DNA from: Marinobacter sp. 1-4A
GTDB lineage: Bacteria > Pseudomonadota > Gammaproteobacteria > Pseudomonadales > Oleiphilaceae
DNA: 64,000 bases
NCBI RefSeq assembly: GCF_016597725.1
Contig: NZ_VCGY01000002.1
Span: 1-64,000, forward strand
Reading direction: 5' to 3'
Shown here: one piece after another, positions 28,540 through 37,695 of the stretch
How the letters are laid out: the number at the start of each line of letters is the position of its first letter
Numbering within the stretch: the stretch's first letter is position 1
Notes under the pieces: generated by a model
The model's input: only the letters and a program-made list of their open reading frames with translations
Database searches by the model: none
Told to the model about the DNA's origin: nothing
Program-made: the position numbers and the translations under genes

Positions 28540-30095
28540 GTGACGCCATAGATCGCCCCAATGCTCCGGGCAGCGACAGCCCGGCAACTCGCAAACCGGT
28601 TTCCACCGGATCGGAATGGACCTTCGAGCTGATCCGGCAATACGATGAGGAAATTGCCAAGTGCGCCGCCGAGTTCGGCCTAGACACCTACCCCAATCAA
28701 GTTGAGGTGATCAGCGCCGAGCAGATGATGGACGCCTACAGCTCCGTTGGCATGCCGGTTGGCTACAATCACTGGTCTTTCGGCAAGCAGTTTCTTAGTA
28801 CCTCCAAAGGCTACCAGCGGGGGCAGATGGGGCTGGCCTATGAGATTGTGATTAACTCTAACCCCTGCATTGCCTACCTGATGGAAGAAAACACCCTGCC
28901 TATGCAGGCACTGGTGATTGCCCACGCCTGTTATGGCCACAACTCGTTTTTTAAAGGCAACTACCTGTTCCGCACATGGACAGATGCCAGCGCCATTATT
29001 GATTATCTGGTGTTTGCCCGACATTATGTTTCTGAATGCGAAGAGCGCCACGGCGTGGATGCGGTGGAGCAAATACTGGATTCCTGCCATGCATTGATGA
29101 ACCATGGCGTTGATCGCTATAAGCGGCCCGCCCCGATTTCGGCTGCTAAAGAAGTCCTGCGCCAAGCAGAACGGGAGGAATATCTGCAACGCCGCGTGAA
29201 CGATCTGTGGCGCACCATTCCGAAAATGGATGAGGACGAAGACCCGATAACGCGCAAAAAACGCTACCCGGAGGAGCCTCAGGAAAACCTGTTGTACTTC
29301 ATCGAGAAAAACGCGCCCCTACTGGAAACCTGGCAGAGGGAAATCATCCGGATTGTGCGCAAACTGGCGCAATATTTTTATCCGCAGCGCCAAACGCAGG
29401 TAATGAACGAAGGCTGGGCCACCTTCTGGCATTACACCCTGCTGAACAGAATGTACGAAAAAGGTTTGGTCACTGACGGTTTCATGCTGGAGTTCCTGCA
29501 AAGCCATACCGCTGTGGTGTATCAGCCGCCGTTCAATAGCCCCTGGTATTCCGGCATCAATCCTTACACCCTCGGGTTTTCTATCTTTACGGATCTACGG
29601 CGAATCTGCGAAGCACCTACAGATGAAGATCGCGAATGGTTTCCCGATATTGCTGGTACTGACTGGGTAAAAACCCTGCACTTTGCCATGGCCAACTTCA
29701 AAGACGAGAGCTTTATTCAACAGTTTCTGTCACCCAAAGTGATGCGGGATTTAAAGCTTTTTGCCGTTGAAGATGATGATCAGGAAGACAGCTACAAGGT
29801 AACCGCCATTCACGATGAGCCTGGCTACCGGGAACTGCGGGAGAAGCTGGCCCGCCAATACAACCTCAGCCACCGGGAGCCCAATATTCAGGTCTGGAAT
29901 GTGGACGTTCGTGGTGATCGTTCTTTGATGCTCAGGCACGTACCTGTAAACAGAGTGCCTTTGGGCAAGGATACAGAAGAAGTGCTGCGGCATGCGCACA
30001 GGCTGTGGGGGTTTGATGTGCATCTGGAAAGCGTGGATGAAGGTACGGTAGTTGATGAATACCACTGCCCGCACCCGCCGCCGTTAACGTCCTGA
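28536..30095 (+). CDS. spoVR: SpoVR family protein (YcgB)
   Basis: The 519-residue soluble protein has the SpoVR signatures [51 protein letters not shown] and [10 protein letters not shown]. Although named after a Bacillus sporulation gene, it is widespread in non-sporulating proteobacteria together with PrkA and YeaH. The His/Glu-rich motifs ([20 protein letters not shown]) look metallopeptidase-like, but no activity is established. It is coupled to yeaH by a 4-base overlap and its tail overlaps the convergent histidine kinase gene by 12 bp. Confidence 0.94.
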   Translation: MSDAIDRPNAPGSDSPATRKPVSTGSEWTFELIRQYDEEIAKCAAEFGLDTYPNQVEVISAEQMMDAYSSVGMPVGYNHWSFGKQFLSTSKGYQRGQMGLAYEIVINSNPCIAYLMEENTLPMQALVIAHACYGHNSFFKGNYLFRTWTDASAIIDYLVFARHYVSECEERHGVDAVEQILDSCHALMNHGVDRYKRPAPISAAKEVLRQAEREEYLQRRVNDLWRTIPKMDEDEDPITRKKRYPEEPQENLLYFIEKNAPLLETWQREIIRIVRKLAQYFYPQRQTQVMNEGWATFWHYTLLNRMYEKGLVTDGFMLEFLQSHTAVVYQPPFNSPWYSGINPYTLGFSIFTDLRRICEAPTDEDREWFPDIAGTDWVKTLHFAMANFKDESFIQQFLSPKVMRDLKLFAVEDDDQEDSYKVTAIHDEPGYRELREKLARQYNLSHREPNIQVWNVDVRGDRSLMLRHVPVNRVPLGKDTEEVLRHAHRLWGFDVHLESVDEGTVVDEYHCPHPPPLTS

Positions 30096-31445
30096 GCGTA
30101 AGTGAGTCAGTGGCAAGACCACTTCCGCGTGCAAGCCGCCCAAAGTGCTTTCGCCCAGCCTGAGGTCGCCACCGTGTAACGCCGCCAGCTCAGTAACAAT
30201 CGACAGCCCCAGCCCGGAGCCGGATCTTGTTTCATCCAACTTGCCGCCCCGGCTCAGGGCCTGCTCACGTGTTTCTGGTGACATACCGGGGCCGTCATCG
30301 GAAACGCTGAGCACCAGCCAGCCACCCTCTACAGTGCCCGTCAAGCTGATGCAACCCTTGGCCCAGTTGATGGCATTTTCCAGCAGGTTCCCGACAATTT
30401 CCTGCAAGTCCTGTGCGTCAATCCGTACCTGAAGCCCTTCCTGTAAATCACTCTGAAACACCAATCCGCGTCTTCCAGCCAAACGCTGGACGCCTTCAAT
30501 TACCGGCGCAAGTACGGTGGTTACCTCCTGTTCCGCGCCCAGAGTCACCGGCCCCGCTGCCGACGCGCGGGCGAGATGATGCCGTATGGCTTCATCCAAA
30601 CGCTTGAGCTCTGCCTGCATGGCCGCTTTCTGTTCACGCGGTAAGCGTTCTGCCAGAGTGCCCAACACGGCAACCGGGGTTTTCAAGGCATGGGCCAGAT
30701 TTCCCGCAGCGGTTCTGCCCCGTTCCATCAGGCGTTGGTCTCTTTCCAATACCGTATTAATGGCATCTGCCAGGCGCGCCAGCTCTCGTGGCAGATCGGT
30801 CTCAACTGACGGTTGCCGACCCTGCTCTACCGCCTTCAAGCTTTGCTCAATTCGGCGCAGGGGCGCTAATCCCCAGCGGATCTGCAAGCCGATTAGCACA
30901 ATCAGTAGCCCGCCCAGTGTTGCCAGAGAGAGCCATAATAAAGTCTGGAATCGCGCAACCTGGGCATCTACCTCATCCAGACTCGCAGCCACCTGAACAT
31001 GCAGAACATCGTTGAGGTTGGGCAAACGAATGTCCCGTTCCAGCAAGCGAAGTTGTTTCCCTCTGGGGCCAGCGATGGTTCGAAACGCCATGTCGGGCTC
31101 TTGAGACACCGCCAGCCTTTGATCCCACAACGAGCGGGAAGTAAGTACCCGCTGGCCATCGTCACGAACCTGCCAATACCATCCGGAGAATACACGATCA
31201 AAGCGGGAGTCTCCCAACTGCCTATTGGTTACCAGAGCATCCTGATGGATATCGTAGCTAACCCCGGCGATCACTACGTTAAGCAGCGACTCCAACCGTT
31301 CATTGAAGGCTGTGTTCACCGCCTCGCGAAAGTTCCACGACAGCAAGGAACCGGCAGCGGGTAGAACCAGTACAACCAAAACCAGCGCAGATACCAGCAT
31401 CCGTGTAGCTATGGGAAGGCGACGCAGTCGGTCTGCCAACATCAT
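30084..31445 (-). CDS. Sensor histidine kinase (PhoQ/QseC type)
   Basis: This 453-residue membrane kinase has a transmembrane helix near residues 17-38, a periplasmic sensor of about 130 residues, a second helix (LLWLSLATLGGLLIVLIGLQI), HAMP, the phosphoacceptor motif AGNLAHALKTPVAVL, and an ATPase domain with NLLENAINWAK, DDGPGM and GSGLGLSIV. The H-box with LAHALKTP recalls PhoQ-like kinases. Its ATG overlaps the response regulator stop. The stimulus is unknown; nearby PepSY proteins hint at an envelope or metal signal. Confidence 0.92.
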   Translation of the reverse strand: MMLADRLRRLPIATRMLVSALVLVVLVLPAAGSLLSWNFREAVNTAFNERLESLLNVVIAGVSYDIHQDALVTNRQLGDSRFDRVFSGWYWQVRDDGQRVLTSRSLWDQRLAVSQEPDMAFRTIAGPRGKQLRLLERDIRLPNLNDVLHVQVAASLDEVDAQVARFQTLLWLSLATLGGLLIVLIGLQIRWGLAPLRRIEQSLKAVEQGRQPSVETDLPRELARLADAINTVLERDQRLMERGRTAAGNLAHALKTPVAVLGTLAERLPREQKAAMQAELKRLDEAIRHHLARASAAGPVTLGAEQEVTTVLAPVIEGVQRLAGRRGLVFQSDLQEGLQVRIDAQDLQEIVGNLLENAINWAKGCISLTGTVEGGWLVLSVSDDGPGMSPETREQALSRGGKLDETRSGSGLGLSIVTELAALHGGDLRLGESTLGGLHAEVVLPLTHLRSGR

Positions 31446-32116
31446 GATTCCTCGCTGGTATCCGTAACCATTCGATAGCCCTGACCCCGCAGGGTTTCAA
31501 TACTCTGGCTACCCAGTTTTCGCCGAAGGCGGCTGACCTGCACATCAATCACATTGGAATCCGGCTCTGTATCACCGTCATACACGTGCTCGGTTAATTC
31601 CGCTCGGCTGACCACGCGAGGCGCAGCGTGTACAAGGTGGGAAAGCAATCTCAACTCCTGAGCGGTCAGGGATACCGGCATGCCAGCGCGGGTTACTTGG
31701 GCGCTGTGGGTATCAAGGCAAATATCCCCTACCCGAATAACCGGATGGGCATGTCCATGAGCCCGGCGAACCAAAGCTCTCAAACGGAACAAGATTTCTG
31801 CCGTTTCGAACGGCTTGGTGACGTAATCGTCAGCTCCGGCAGAAAAGCCAGCAGCTTTATCAGACCAGCGTTCTCTGGCCGTCAAAATCAGAATCGGTAG
31901 TTCAATACCCTGCTCGCGCCACCCCGACAACCATTGCGCTCCGTTGCCGTCGGGCAGGCCCAAATCGAGAATAACCGCATCATAACGCTCGGTACTGATC
32001 ATAAAATCCGCAGTGCGACCATCGCCTGCAATTTCCACCAATAGGCCAGCATCCTGTAACGACGATGCAAGCCCAAGGGCCAGAGGTTCATCGTCTTCTA
32101 CCAGTAAAATTTTCAT
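31442..32116 (-). CDS. OmpR-family response regulator
   Basis: The 224-residue regulator has a receiver domain (LLVEDDEPLALGL, phospho-Asp in AVILDLGLPDGNG, LTARERWSDKAAGF, TKPFE) and a C-terminal winged helix (LTAQELRLLSHLVHAAPRVVSRAEL, DVQVSRLRRKLG). It is PhoP/QseB-like. It shares 4-base overlaps with the PepSY gene upstream and the kinase gene downstream, so the three form one translationally coupled operon. Confidence 0.94.
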   Translation of the reverse strand: MKILLVEDDEPLALGLASSLQDAGLLVEIAGDGRTADFMISTERYDAVILDLGLPDGNGAQWLSGWREQGIELPILILTARERWSDKAAGFSAGADDYVTKPFETAEILFRLRALVRRAHGHAHPVIRVGDICLDTHSAQVTRAGMPVSLTAQELRLLSHLVHAAPRVVSRAELTEHVYDGDTEPDSNVIDVQVSRLRRKLGSQSIETLRGQGYRMVTDTSEES

Positions 32117-32481
32117 TGGCGTTTCATTCCGTTGATGTTGTTACCTTCAATGCCGATAAGCTCACCCGTGACCGCATTCACTTCAAACTCGACGACCTGC
32201 CCCTCGGAGCCCAGCAATTCAATTTCATAAAGCCGCATGCCATTGTCTTCTTCAAACTCCACGTCAATGACCTGACCTTCCCAGTCCCGGAGCAGGCTGT
32301 CCAAAATCTCACCTAACGGCTTTATTCGGCCTGCTTGCACCTCTTCATGGAGCTTGCGCCAGTCTTCATCTGCAGAGGCTGGCACAGCGGCTGTTAGGCA
32401 AAAGGCTATGGCTAAGGCTGCGGCAATGAATGCGGCTGTGGGGATGATCAGTTTCAGAAGATAGCAGGGTAAATTTTTCAT
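32113..32481 (-). CDS. PepSY domain protein, first gene of the two-component operon
   Basis: This 122-residue exported protein has an N-terminal hydrophobic segment (IIPTAAFIAAALAIAFCLTAAV) ending in ASA, likely a signal peptide, followed by one small PepSY-like domain (LHEEVQAGRIKPLGEILDSL, VIDVEFEEDNGMRLYEIELL, VNAVTGELIGIEG). Single-domain PepSY proteins often accompany such two-component systems and may tune the sensor in the periplasm; that role is inference. It overlaps the response regulator start. Confidence 0.82.
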   Translation of the reverse strand: MKNLPCYLLKLIIPTAAFIAAALAIAFCLTAAVPASADEDWRKLHEEVQAGRIKPLGEILDSLLRDWEGQVIDVEFEEDNGMRLYEIELLGSEGQVVEFEVNAVTGELIGIEGNNINGMKRQ

Positions 32482-32661
32482 AGGGTCATTTTGTCAGAGC
32501 CAACATGAATGAACCATGAACGAAACACTCACTCTCCTGCAAGCAGCCCTTACCTAAGATGCACTCAACGTTCAGGAAGTCTTCCCACAGGAGCACGTCC
32601 AAGAACGCTTTTAAAAGACGATTGAAACACACTCCACCATCATTGAATCAGGAGCAATACC

Positions 32662-33138
32662 ATGAAAACACTCATAGCAACCGCACTGACCGCAAGCCTT
32701 GTTACCGCGCCACTGGCTTTCGCATCCGGCACTGTTGACGACGCCAAGCGGGCGATCCAGATTGGATCCGACTATGGCATTTCGCACTTCCACAGCATTG
32801 AACTGGAAGATGATCGCGACGACGATGGCCGCATGGAGATTGAAGGCTGGGTAGATGGGCAATGGTATGTAGAGCTAGACATCGATAGCGATGGCACCAT
32901 TCAAAAAGAAGAGCGCCGCAAGCGAAATGACGGCCCTTGGGGCCTGACTGCCGCGGATGTTGAAAAGTACATTGATGCCAGTGCAAAACAAGGCATTAAC
33001 CGCATTGAAGACATCAAAATCAACGCCAAGGGCGAGATTGAAGTGGAGGGAGACAACGCCGAGGGGCAAGAACTGGAAATCGACTACCACGCGGGCAGCA
33101 TGGAACCCACACGGGTGGATAAAGACGGCTGGATGTAA
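32662..33138 (+). CDS. Periplasmic PepSY-like protein divergent from the two-component operon
   Basis: The 158-residue precursor has a signal peptide (MKTLIATALTASLVTAPLAFA) and a very acidic mature part with PepSY-like halves: DDAKRAIQIGSDYGISHFHSIELEDD, then AADVEKYIDASAKQGINRIEDIKI and GEIEVEGDNAEG. It faces the PepSY-regulator-kinase operon across 180 bp, the usual place for a target gene of such a system. The acid-rich surface suggests cation binding; this is inference. Confidence 0.8.
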   Translation: MKTLIATALTASLVTAPLAFASGTVDDAKRAIQIGSDYGISHFHSIELEDDRDDDGRMEIEGWVDGQWYVELDIDSDGTIQKEERRKRNDGPWGLTAADVEKYIDASAKQGINRIEDIKINAKGEIEVEGDNAEGQELEIDYHAGSMEPTRVDKDGWM

Positions 33139-33150
33139 GCCAAAAACCCC

Positions 33151-33172
33151 TGCCGGCGCACAAGCGCCGGCA
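33151..33172 (-). terminator. Terminator of the BASS transporter gene
   Basis: TGCCGGCGC and GCGCCGGCA form a perfect 9-bp stem with a 4-base loop. On the minus strand the stem is followed by GGGGTTTTTGG, giving a T-run for the transporter gene at 33187-34071. It lies 12 bp after the convergent PepSY gene and may serve both. Confidence 0.7.
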
Positions 33173-33186
33173 AACGCTATTTCTCC

Positions 33187-34071
33187 TTACTTCGAAAGCT
33201 CGGCGCTGGCTTTGGGAATGAGGCGCCGACCGTACATAGCAAGCAAAAAGCCGATGGGGAACATGAGTACGCCATAAACGGCGGCCGGTATCGACATGGC
33301 GCTGGACTCCAGTAACGTGAGGGTCACCATCAGAGCAATCGTGCCATTTTTCACCCCCAACTCTACAGCAACGGCCAGAGATTCTCGTTGGGTCAGCCCC
33401 GCCATACGGCCCGCAAGCAAGCCGATAAAAATACCCGCTGCATTCAGCAAAATGGTTGCTGGCCCTGCCTGCTTGAGCAATTCCCAAATCTGGTCCCGCG
33501 CCCCATACATAAGCGCAACGATCAACAAGGCAAGTACAACGCCGCCGAACACACTCACAATACTTTCAGCCTTGCGCGCCACCTCTGGCTTACGTGAGCG
33601 CACCTGCATACCGATTGCCACCGGGAACAGCACGATTCCAACCAGCATACCGATGGTTTTCCACACCGGCAGAACAATATCTTCCTCCGTGCCCATGTAG
33701 AACTGCAACGCCACATTGGTAAACAGCGGAAGTGTGAGAATGGTGATCAAACTCGCACTAACGGTCAGCACAATCGACAGCGCTATGTTGCCTCTGGCAA
33801 GCAACACAAAGAGGTTGGAGGTAGTGCCTCCGGGGCACGCGGCAATAATCACCAAGCCCACCGCAATGGCGGGCGGCACTGCTAATAGAGACGCCAATGC
33901 AAACGCCACCAAAGGCATCAACAAAATCTGCGTTAGGGTTCCGACAATTAGGCCTTTGGGATAAACCGCCACTTGGCGAAAATCGCGAATGGTCAGGGTC
34001 ATGCCTATACCAATCATGATAATGAACAATGCAATCGGCAGTCCTGCTGAGATCAGTGGGCTGGATTCCAC
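33187..34071 (-). CDS. Bile acid:sodium symporter (BASS) family transporter
   Basis: The 294-residue inner-membrane protein has about nine hydrophobic segments and the BASS motifs ACPGGTTSNLFVLLARGN and VELGVKNGTIALMVT, which line the sodium and substrate sites in this fold. Bacterial members carry organic anions with sodium; the substrate is unknown here. The start is a GTG at 34071 with GGAGG 5 bases upstream. Confidence 0.88.
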   Translation of the reverse strand: MESSPLISAGLPIALFIIMIGIGMTLTIRDFRQVAVYPKGLIVGTLTQILLMPLVAFALASLLAVPPAIAVGLVIIAACPGGTTSNLFVLLARGNIALSIVLTVSASLITILTLPLFTNVALQFYMGTEEDIVLPVWKTIGMLVGIVLFPVAIGMQVRSRKPEVARKAESIVSVFGGVVLALLIVALMYGARDQIWELLKQAGPATILLNAAGIFIGLLAGRMAGLTQRESLAVAVELGVKNGTIALMVTLTLLESSAMSIPAAVYGVLMFPIGFLLAMYGRRLIPKASAELSK

Positions 34072-34298
34072 AATGCCTCCGGATGTTGTTATTTGTTATT
34101 CGTTTAACGTTGTGAAACTAACACAAGCGCTACACTTTCGGGAGCCTGATAGTCGCAACCTTGTATAAAACCTCTGAAATGGTTTGAAGATATTTTTTTA
34201 CATCAATGATCGTCTGAGTAAGCGGTAACCCGTATACTTGCAGACAACAAATAAAAGACACTCTTTGACGCCCCGAACCGGGCAGAGGTGCTTAAGGA

Positions 34299-35741
34299 AT
34301 GAAACGCCTGGGAACACTTGATGCCTCATGGTTAGCCGTAGAGTCTGAAGACACGCCAATGCATGTCGGCAACATGTTGATCTTTTCATTGCCGGAAGAC
34401 GCGCCCGACACCTTCCTTCGCGATATGGTTACCAGCATGAAGGAGACTGGCGAGATTGCACACCCCTGGTGCGCCAAGCTTGCATGGTCCGGCACACTGG
34501 GGCGGCTAATAGCTCCCGCTTGGAAGGTCGACAAGAACCTCGACCTTGACTACCACGTGCGCCACTCAGCTCTTCCCAAGCCCGGCGGTGAACGGGAGCT
34601 TGGCGTTCTAGTATCACGCTTACACTCCAATCCTTTGGATTTCGCTCGCCCGCTTTGGGAGTGTCACGTGATAGAGGGGTTAGAAAACAACCGGTTTGCC
34701 CTCTACACGAAAATGCATCACTCGATGATTGATGGCATCAGTGGCGTGCGTTTGCTGCAGCGGGTTTTGAGTAAGGATCCTAATGAAAAGGGTATGTTGC
34801 CGCCCTGGGCCATGCGTCCAGAAAGGCTCAAGCCGCGCAAAGGCGAATCGAGGCAAAGCGTCCCCTCTGTATTTTCTCAGGCACTGGATGCCGTTAAGCT
34901 GCAAGCAGATATGGCGCCCACTCTATGGCGCGCCGGGAACCGCCTCGTGCAATCTGCTCGCCATCCGGAGGCTGGCCCTACCGCACCCTTTGTCGGGCCA
35001 GTCTCGAAGATTAACCATCGGGTGACCGGCCAGCGCCGGTTCGCCACCCAGCACTACAAGCTTGACCGCCTGAAAGAACTGGCTCATGCATCCAAATCTT
35101 CTCTGAACGACATAGTTCTGTACCTGTGTGGCACAGCACTTCGGCGTTTTTTGCTGGAGCAGAATGATCTGCCGGAGACCCCACTTACAGCAGGTATTCC
35201 GGTCAACATCCGGCCAGCAGATGATCAAGGCACAGGCACGGCGATAAGCTTCATGATCGCCACCCTCGCAACCAACGAGGCCGACCCACTTACCCGCTTA
35301 CAGAGCATCATTGCCTCCACAAACCGGGCAAAAGAGCACTTACAAAAGCTGCCCAAGAGCGCCCTCACCCAGTACACCATGCTGCTGATGTCGCCCTATA
35401 TCCTGCAGCTTTTGTCTGGCCTTGGCGGGCGCATGCGCCCCGTGTTCAACGTGACCATATCCAACGTACCCGGCCCGCAAGAATCCTTGTATTACGAGGG
35501 CGCCAAGCTGGAGGCCATGTATCCGGTTTCATTGATAGCTCACGGCGGTGCTCTGAATATTACTTGCCTAAGCTATGCGGGAGCACTGAATTTCGGATTT
35601 ACCGGTTGCCGGGACACCTTGCCCAGCATGCAAAAACTGGCGGTGTATACCGGAGAAGCGTTGGATGAACTAGAAGCGCTAATTCTGCCGCCCAAGCGGA
35701 GGCCTAAAAAAGCGCGGGCAAGTAAAAACGGCAAGGCCTGA
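34299..35741 (+). CDS. Wax ester synthase / diacylglycerol acyltransferase (WS2-like)
   Basis: This 480-residue WS/DGAT enzyme esterifies fatty alcohols or diacylglycerol with acyl-CoA to form storage lipids. It begins MKRLGTLDASWLAVESEDTP, carries the catalytic HHSMIDG motif (HHxxxDG) and the family signatures PLWECHVIEGLENNRFALY, NDIVLYLCGTALRRFL, PVNIRPADD and NVTISNVPGPQESLYY. From memory it agrees with Marinobacter WS2 along nearly its whole length, which is the best genus marker in the window. A basic C-terminal tail is present. Next to it, on the opposite strand, is the repressor of the desaturase genes. Confidence 0.95.
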   Translation: MKRLGTLDASWLAVESEDTPMHVGNMLIFSLPEDAPDTFLRDMVTSMKETGEIAHPWCAKLAWSGTLGRLIAPAWKVDKNLDLDYHVRHSALPKPGGERELGVLVSRLHSNPLDFARPLWECHVIEGLENNRFALYTKMHHSMIDGISGVRLLQRVLSKDPNEKGMLPPWAMRPERLKPRKGESRQSVPSVFSQALDAVKLQADMAPTLWRAGNRLVQSARHPEAGPTAPFVGPVSKINHRVTGQRRFATQHYKLDRLKELAHASKSSLNDIVLYLCGTALRRFLLEQNDLPETPLTAGIPVNIRPADDQGTGTAISFMIATLATNEADPLTRLQSIIASTNRAKEHLQKLPKSALTQYTMLLMSPYILQLLSGLGGRMRPVFNVTISNVPGPQESLYYEGAKLEAMYPVSLIAHGGALNITCLSYAGALNFGFTGCRDTLPSMQKLAVYTGEALDELEALILPPKRRPKKARASKNGKA

Positions 35742-35743
35742 GC

Positions 35744-36373
35744 TTAGGCCTGTTTGTTATCCCAGTGCGCAGCACCAACGAAGATGAGCTGAAGGAAGCG
35801 GCATGTCCGCTTCCGTATTTGCTCTACCTGATACTCGTCTTCAGCCGAAACGCCCATTAGGTCGGTAAGGCTGAAGGCGACACTGCGAACCACCAGATCG
35901 CAGGTCATTTCAAGATCTCCGTCAGTAAGGTGGTCTGCCAGTTTCAGTCGCCGCAAGTCGTTCGCCAACTCCGTGGAAAAATATCGCATTTCACTGCGAA
36001 TGCCGTCTTGAATAGCCCGGCTTTCCCCCGCCAACCCTTGGGCCATAAACAAAAAGAAACTGCGGTTAGCCTGTGCATGGCTGACAAAAATCCCTACCGA
36101 CTCTTCAATAAGCTTATCCGCCTGAAAGACGTTTTCACGCGCCTCCCGCATCATTCGCCGCAGCACCAGCCCAAGCTCATCGACCAGTTGCAACCCCAAA
36201 TCATCCATGTTGCGAAAGTGCCGGTAAAAAGAAGTAGGTACCACACCCGCCTGACGCGTTACTTCACGAATACCTAGGCTGGCGAAATGTCGCCCCTTGC
36301 CTACTAGCGTTAGCACGGCACTCATCAGCTTTTCACGGGTCTCCCCGGGTTTGCGCTTTTTTCTTTCCGACAT
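35744..36373 (-). CDS. desT: TetR-family regulator, DesT-like
   Basis: From the ATG at 36373 the protein has 209 residues (an ATG six codons upstream lacks an RBS). The N-terminal helix-turn-helix reads GIREVTRQAGVVPTSFYRHFRNMDDLG, as in the FabR/DesT group that measures the ratio of saturated to unsaturated acyl-CoA. It is divergent from a ferredoxin reductase-desaturase pair, exactly the arrangement of desT and desCB in Pseudomonas aeruginosa. Tandem operator-like palindromes lie in the shared promoter region (36500-36538). Confidence 0.86.
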   Translation of the reverse strand: MSERKKRKPGETREKLMSAVLTLVGKGRHFASLGIREVTRQAGVVPTSFYRHFRNMDDLGLQLVDELGLVLRRMMREARENVFQADKLIEESVGIFVSHAQANRSFFLFMAQGLAGESRAIQDGIRSEMRYFSTELANDLRRLKLADHLTDGDLEMTCDLVVRSVAFSLTDLMGVSAEDEYQVEQIRKRTCRFLQLIFVGAAHWDNKQA

Positions 36374-36414
36374 GACTTGCCCATACCGCATTTATCGTTG
36401 GGTTAGGGTAACAA

Positions 36415-36422
36415 GTGTACAC
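36415..36422. promoter_or_regulatory. Short GTGTACAC palindrome before desT
   Basis: This 8-bp palindrome shares the GTGTAC half with the two boxes at 36500-36538 and sits 41 bp before the desT start, so it may contribute to autoregulation. On its own it is short enough to occur by chance. Confidence 0.35.
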
Positions 36423-36499
36423 ATACATAAAAAATAAAGTATCAAATGCTTGTCATTTCGTGCCAACGAAAAGCTTCCCATTGTTTGCTCACACACCCA

Positions 36500-36538
36500 T
36501 GTGTACAGTCGTACACAATATGTGCACAAGCGTACACA
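36500..36538. promoter_or_regulatory. Two tandem DesT-like operator boxes
   Basis: TGTGTACAGTCGTACACA (36500-36517, perfect 7-bp arms) and TGTGCACAAGCGTACACA (36521-36538, one mismatch) are 18-bp boxes with the same 4-base spacer. Their centres are 21 bp apart, two DNA turns, so two dimers could bind the same face. They lie 31 bp ahead of the reductase start, a position for repression. Confidence 0.75.
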
Positions 36539-36568
36539 TTAGGTTAGGCCGCATAAGGAGAAAGCATC

Positions 36569-37684
36569 ATGCTGGCAAGAAACACTCAAACAAACGCACT
36601 GCACTGGCTTGGAAAGCAGCTTTTTAATCGGAATGATCCGGCTGCCTTCTTTGACCCACTGCTGGAGACGCTAGACCCCATGTTGGTGCAAAGCCAAACA
36701 CCTGCAAGGGTCGAGCAGGTTATTGAAGAAACCGCTGACACACGCACATTTGTACTGAAACCGGCAGCACGCTGGGCTGGCTTTCAAGCGGGCCAACACG
36801 TCAACATCTGCGTTGAGATTAACGGCGTTAAACACACGCGCACGTTCAGCCTATCCAGTTCCCCCGAGCTATGGTCTACACAGGGACTGGTTACCCTAAC
36901 CATCAAGCGACTGCCCGGCGGTCTGGTAACCAACTGGCTGCATGACCACCTCGGTCAGGGGCAGGTGTTAGGTTTGGGAGAGGCCTTTGGAGACTTCCTG
37001 TTACCAAAAACGCCTCAGCCGGTGCTCTTTATCGCTGGCGGCAGCGGTATTACACCGATTCTTAGCCAACTGGAAACCATGGCCACGCGCGACTTCCGGG
37101 CACCGGTCACCCTGCTTTATTTCGTGCGCACCCAGCGGGATGTCATTGCGGAAGAGCGCTTGAAGGCTATTGCAAGCCGCTACAGCGCTCTAACCTTGAA
37201 CATTATCGCTACCAATGAAAACGACAAGCCCCGTTACTTGAAAAGCCAAGACCTAAAAGCTGTGCCAGGCCTCAAAGCAAGGCGCGTATTTCTGTGCGGC
37301 CCAAAAGGTCTGATGGATCTGGCCAATGAGTTATTGCATCAGCAGGGTGTGCGCGAAAAGGACATCCACAGCACTTTCTTTTCTTCGGCAACTCCAGCTT
37401 TGAACGCCGATCTGGCAGATCAGGTTCTTGGCGGCAAAGTGCAGTTCGGCAAGAGCAATCTGGAAGCCAGCTCTGAGGGCGATGCCAGCCTACTCGAAAT
37501 CGCCGAGGCGTCAGGCCTTAAACCACGCCACGGCTGCCGCATGGGTATTTGCCACCAATGCAGTTGCCGCAAAACCAGCGGCACAGTCATCAATCGACTC
37601 ACCGGTAAAGCCTCCGGCTCTGGGGAGGAAAGCGTTCAGCTTTGTATATCCATTCCCCATGGCCCTGTAACTATCGACGTTTAA
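36569..37684 (+). CDS. desC: Ferredoxin-NADP-type oxidoreductase partner of the desaturase
   Basis: This 371-residue protein combines an FAD domain (HTRTFSLSSSPE), an NAD(P) domain (PVLFIAGGSGITPILSQLE, VFLCGPKGLMD) and a C-terminal plant-type 2Fe-2S ferredoxin domain with CRMGICHQCSCRK and a final Cys in VQLCISIP. It should pass electrons from NAD(P)H to the desaturase encoded 11 bp downstream. AAGGAGAAAGC precedes the ATG. Gene order and the upstream operator boxes match Pseudomonas desC. Confidence 0.9.
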   Translation: MLARNTQTNALHWLGKQLFNRNDPAAFFDPLLETLDPMLVQSQTPARVEQVIEETADTRTFVLKPAARWAGFQAGQHVNICVEINGVKHTRTFSLSSSPELWSTQGLVTLTIKRLPGGLVTNWLHDHLGQGQVLGLGEAFGDFLLPKTPQPVLFIAGGSGITPILSQLETMATRDFRAPVTLLYFVRTQRDVIAEERLKAIASRYSALTLNIIATNENDKPRYLKSQDLKAVPGLKARRVFLCGPKGLMDLANELLHQQGVREKDIHSTFFSSATPALNADLADQVLGGKVQFGKSNLEASSEGDASLLEIAEASGLKPRHGCRMGICHQCSCRKTSGTVINRLTGKASGSGEESVQLCISIPHGPVTIDV

Positions 37685-37695
37685 GGAGCAAGACT

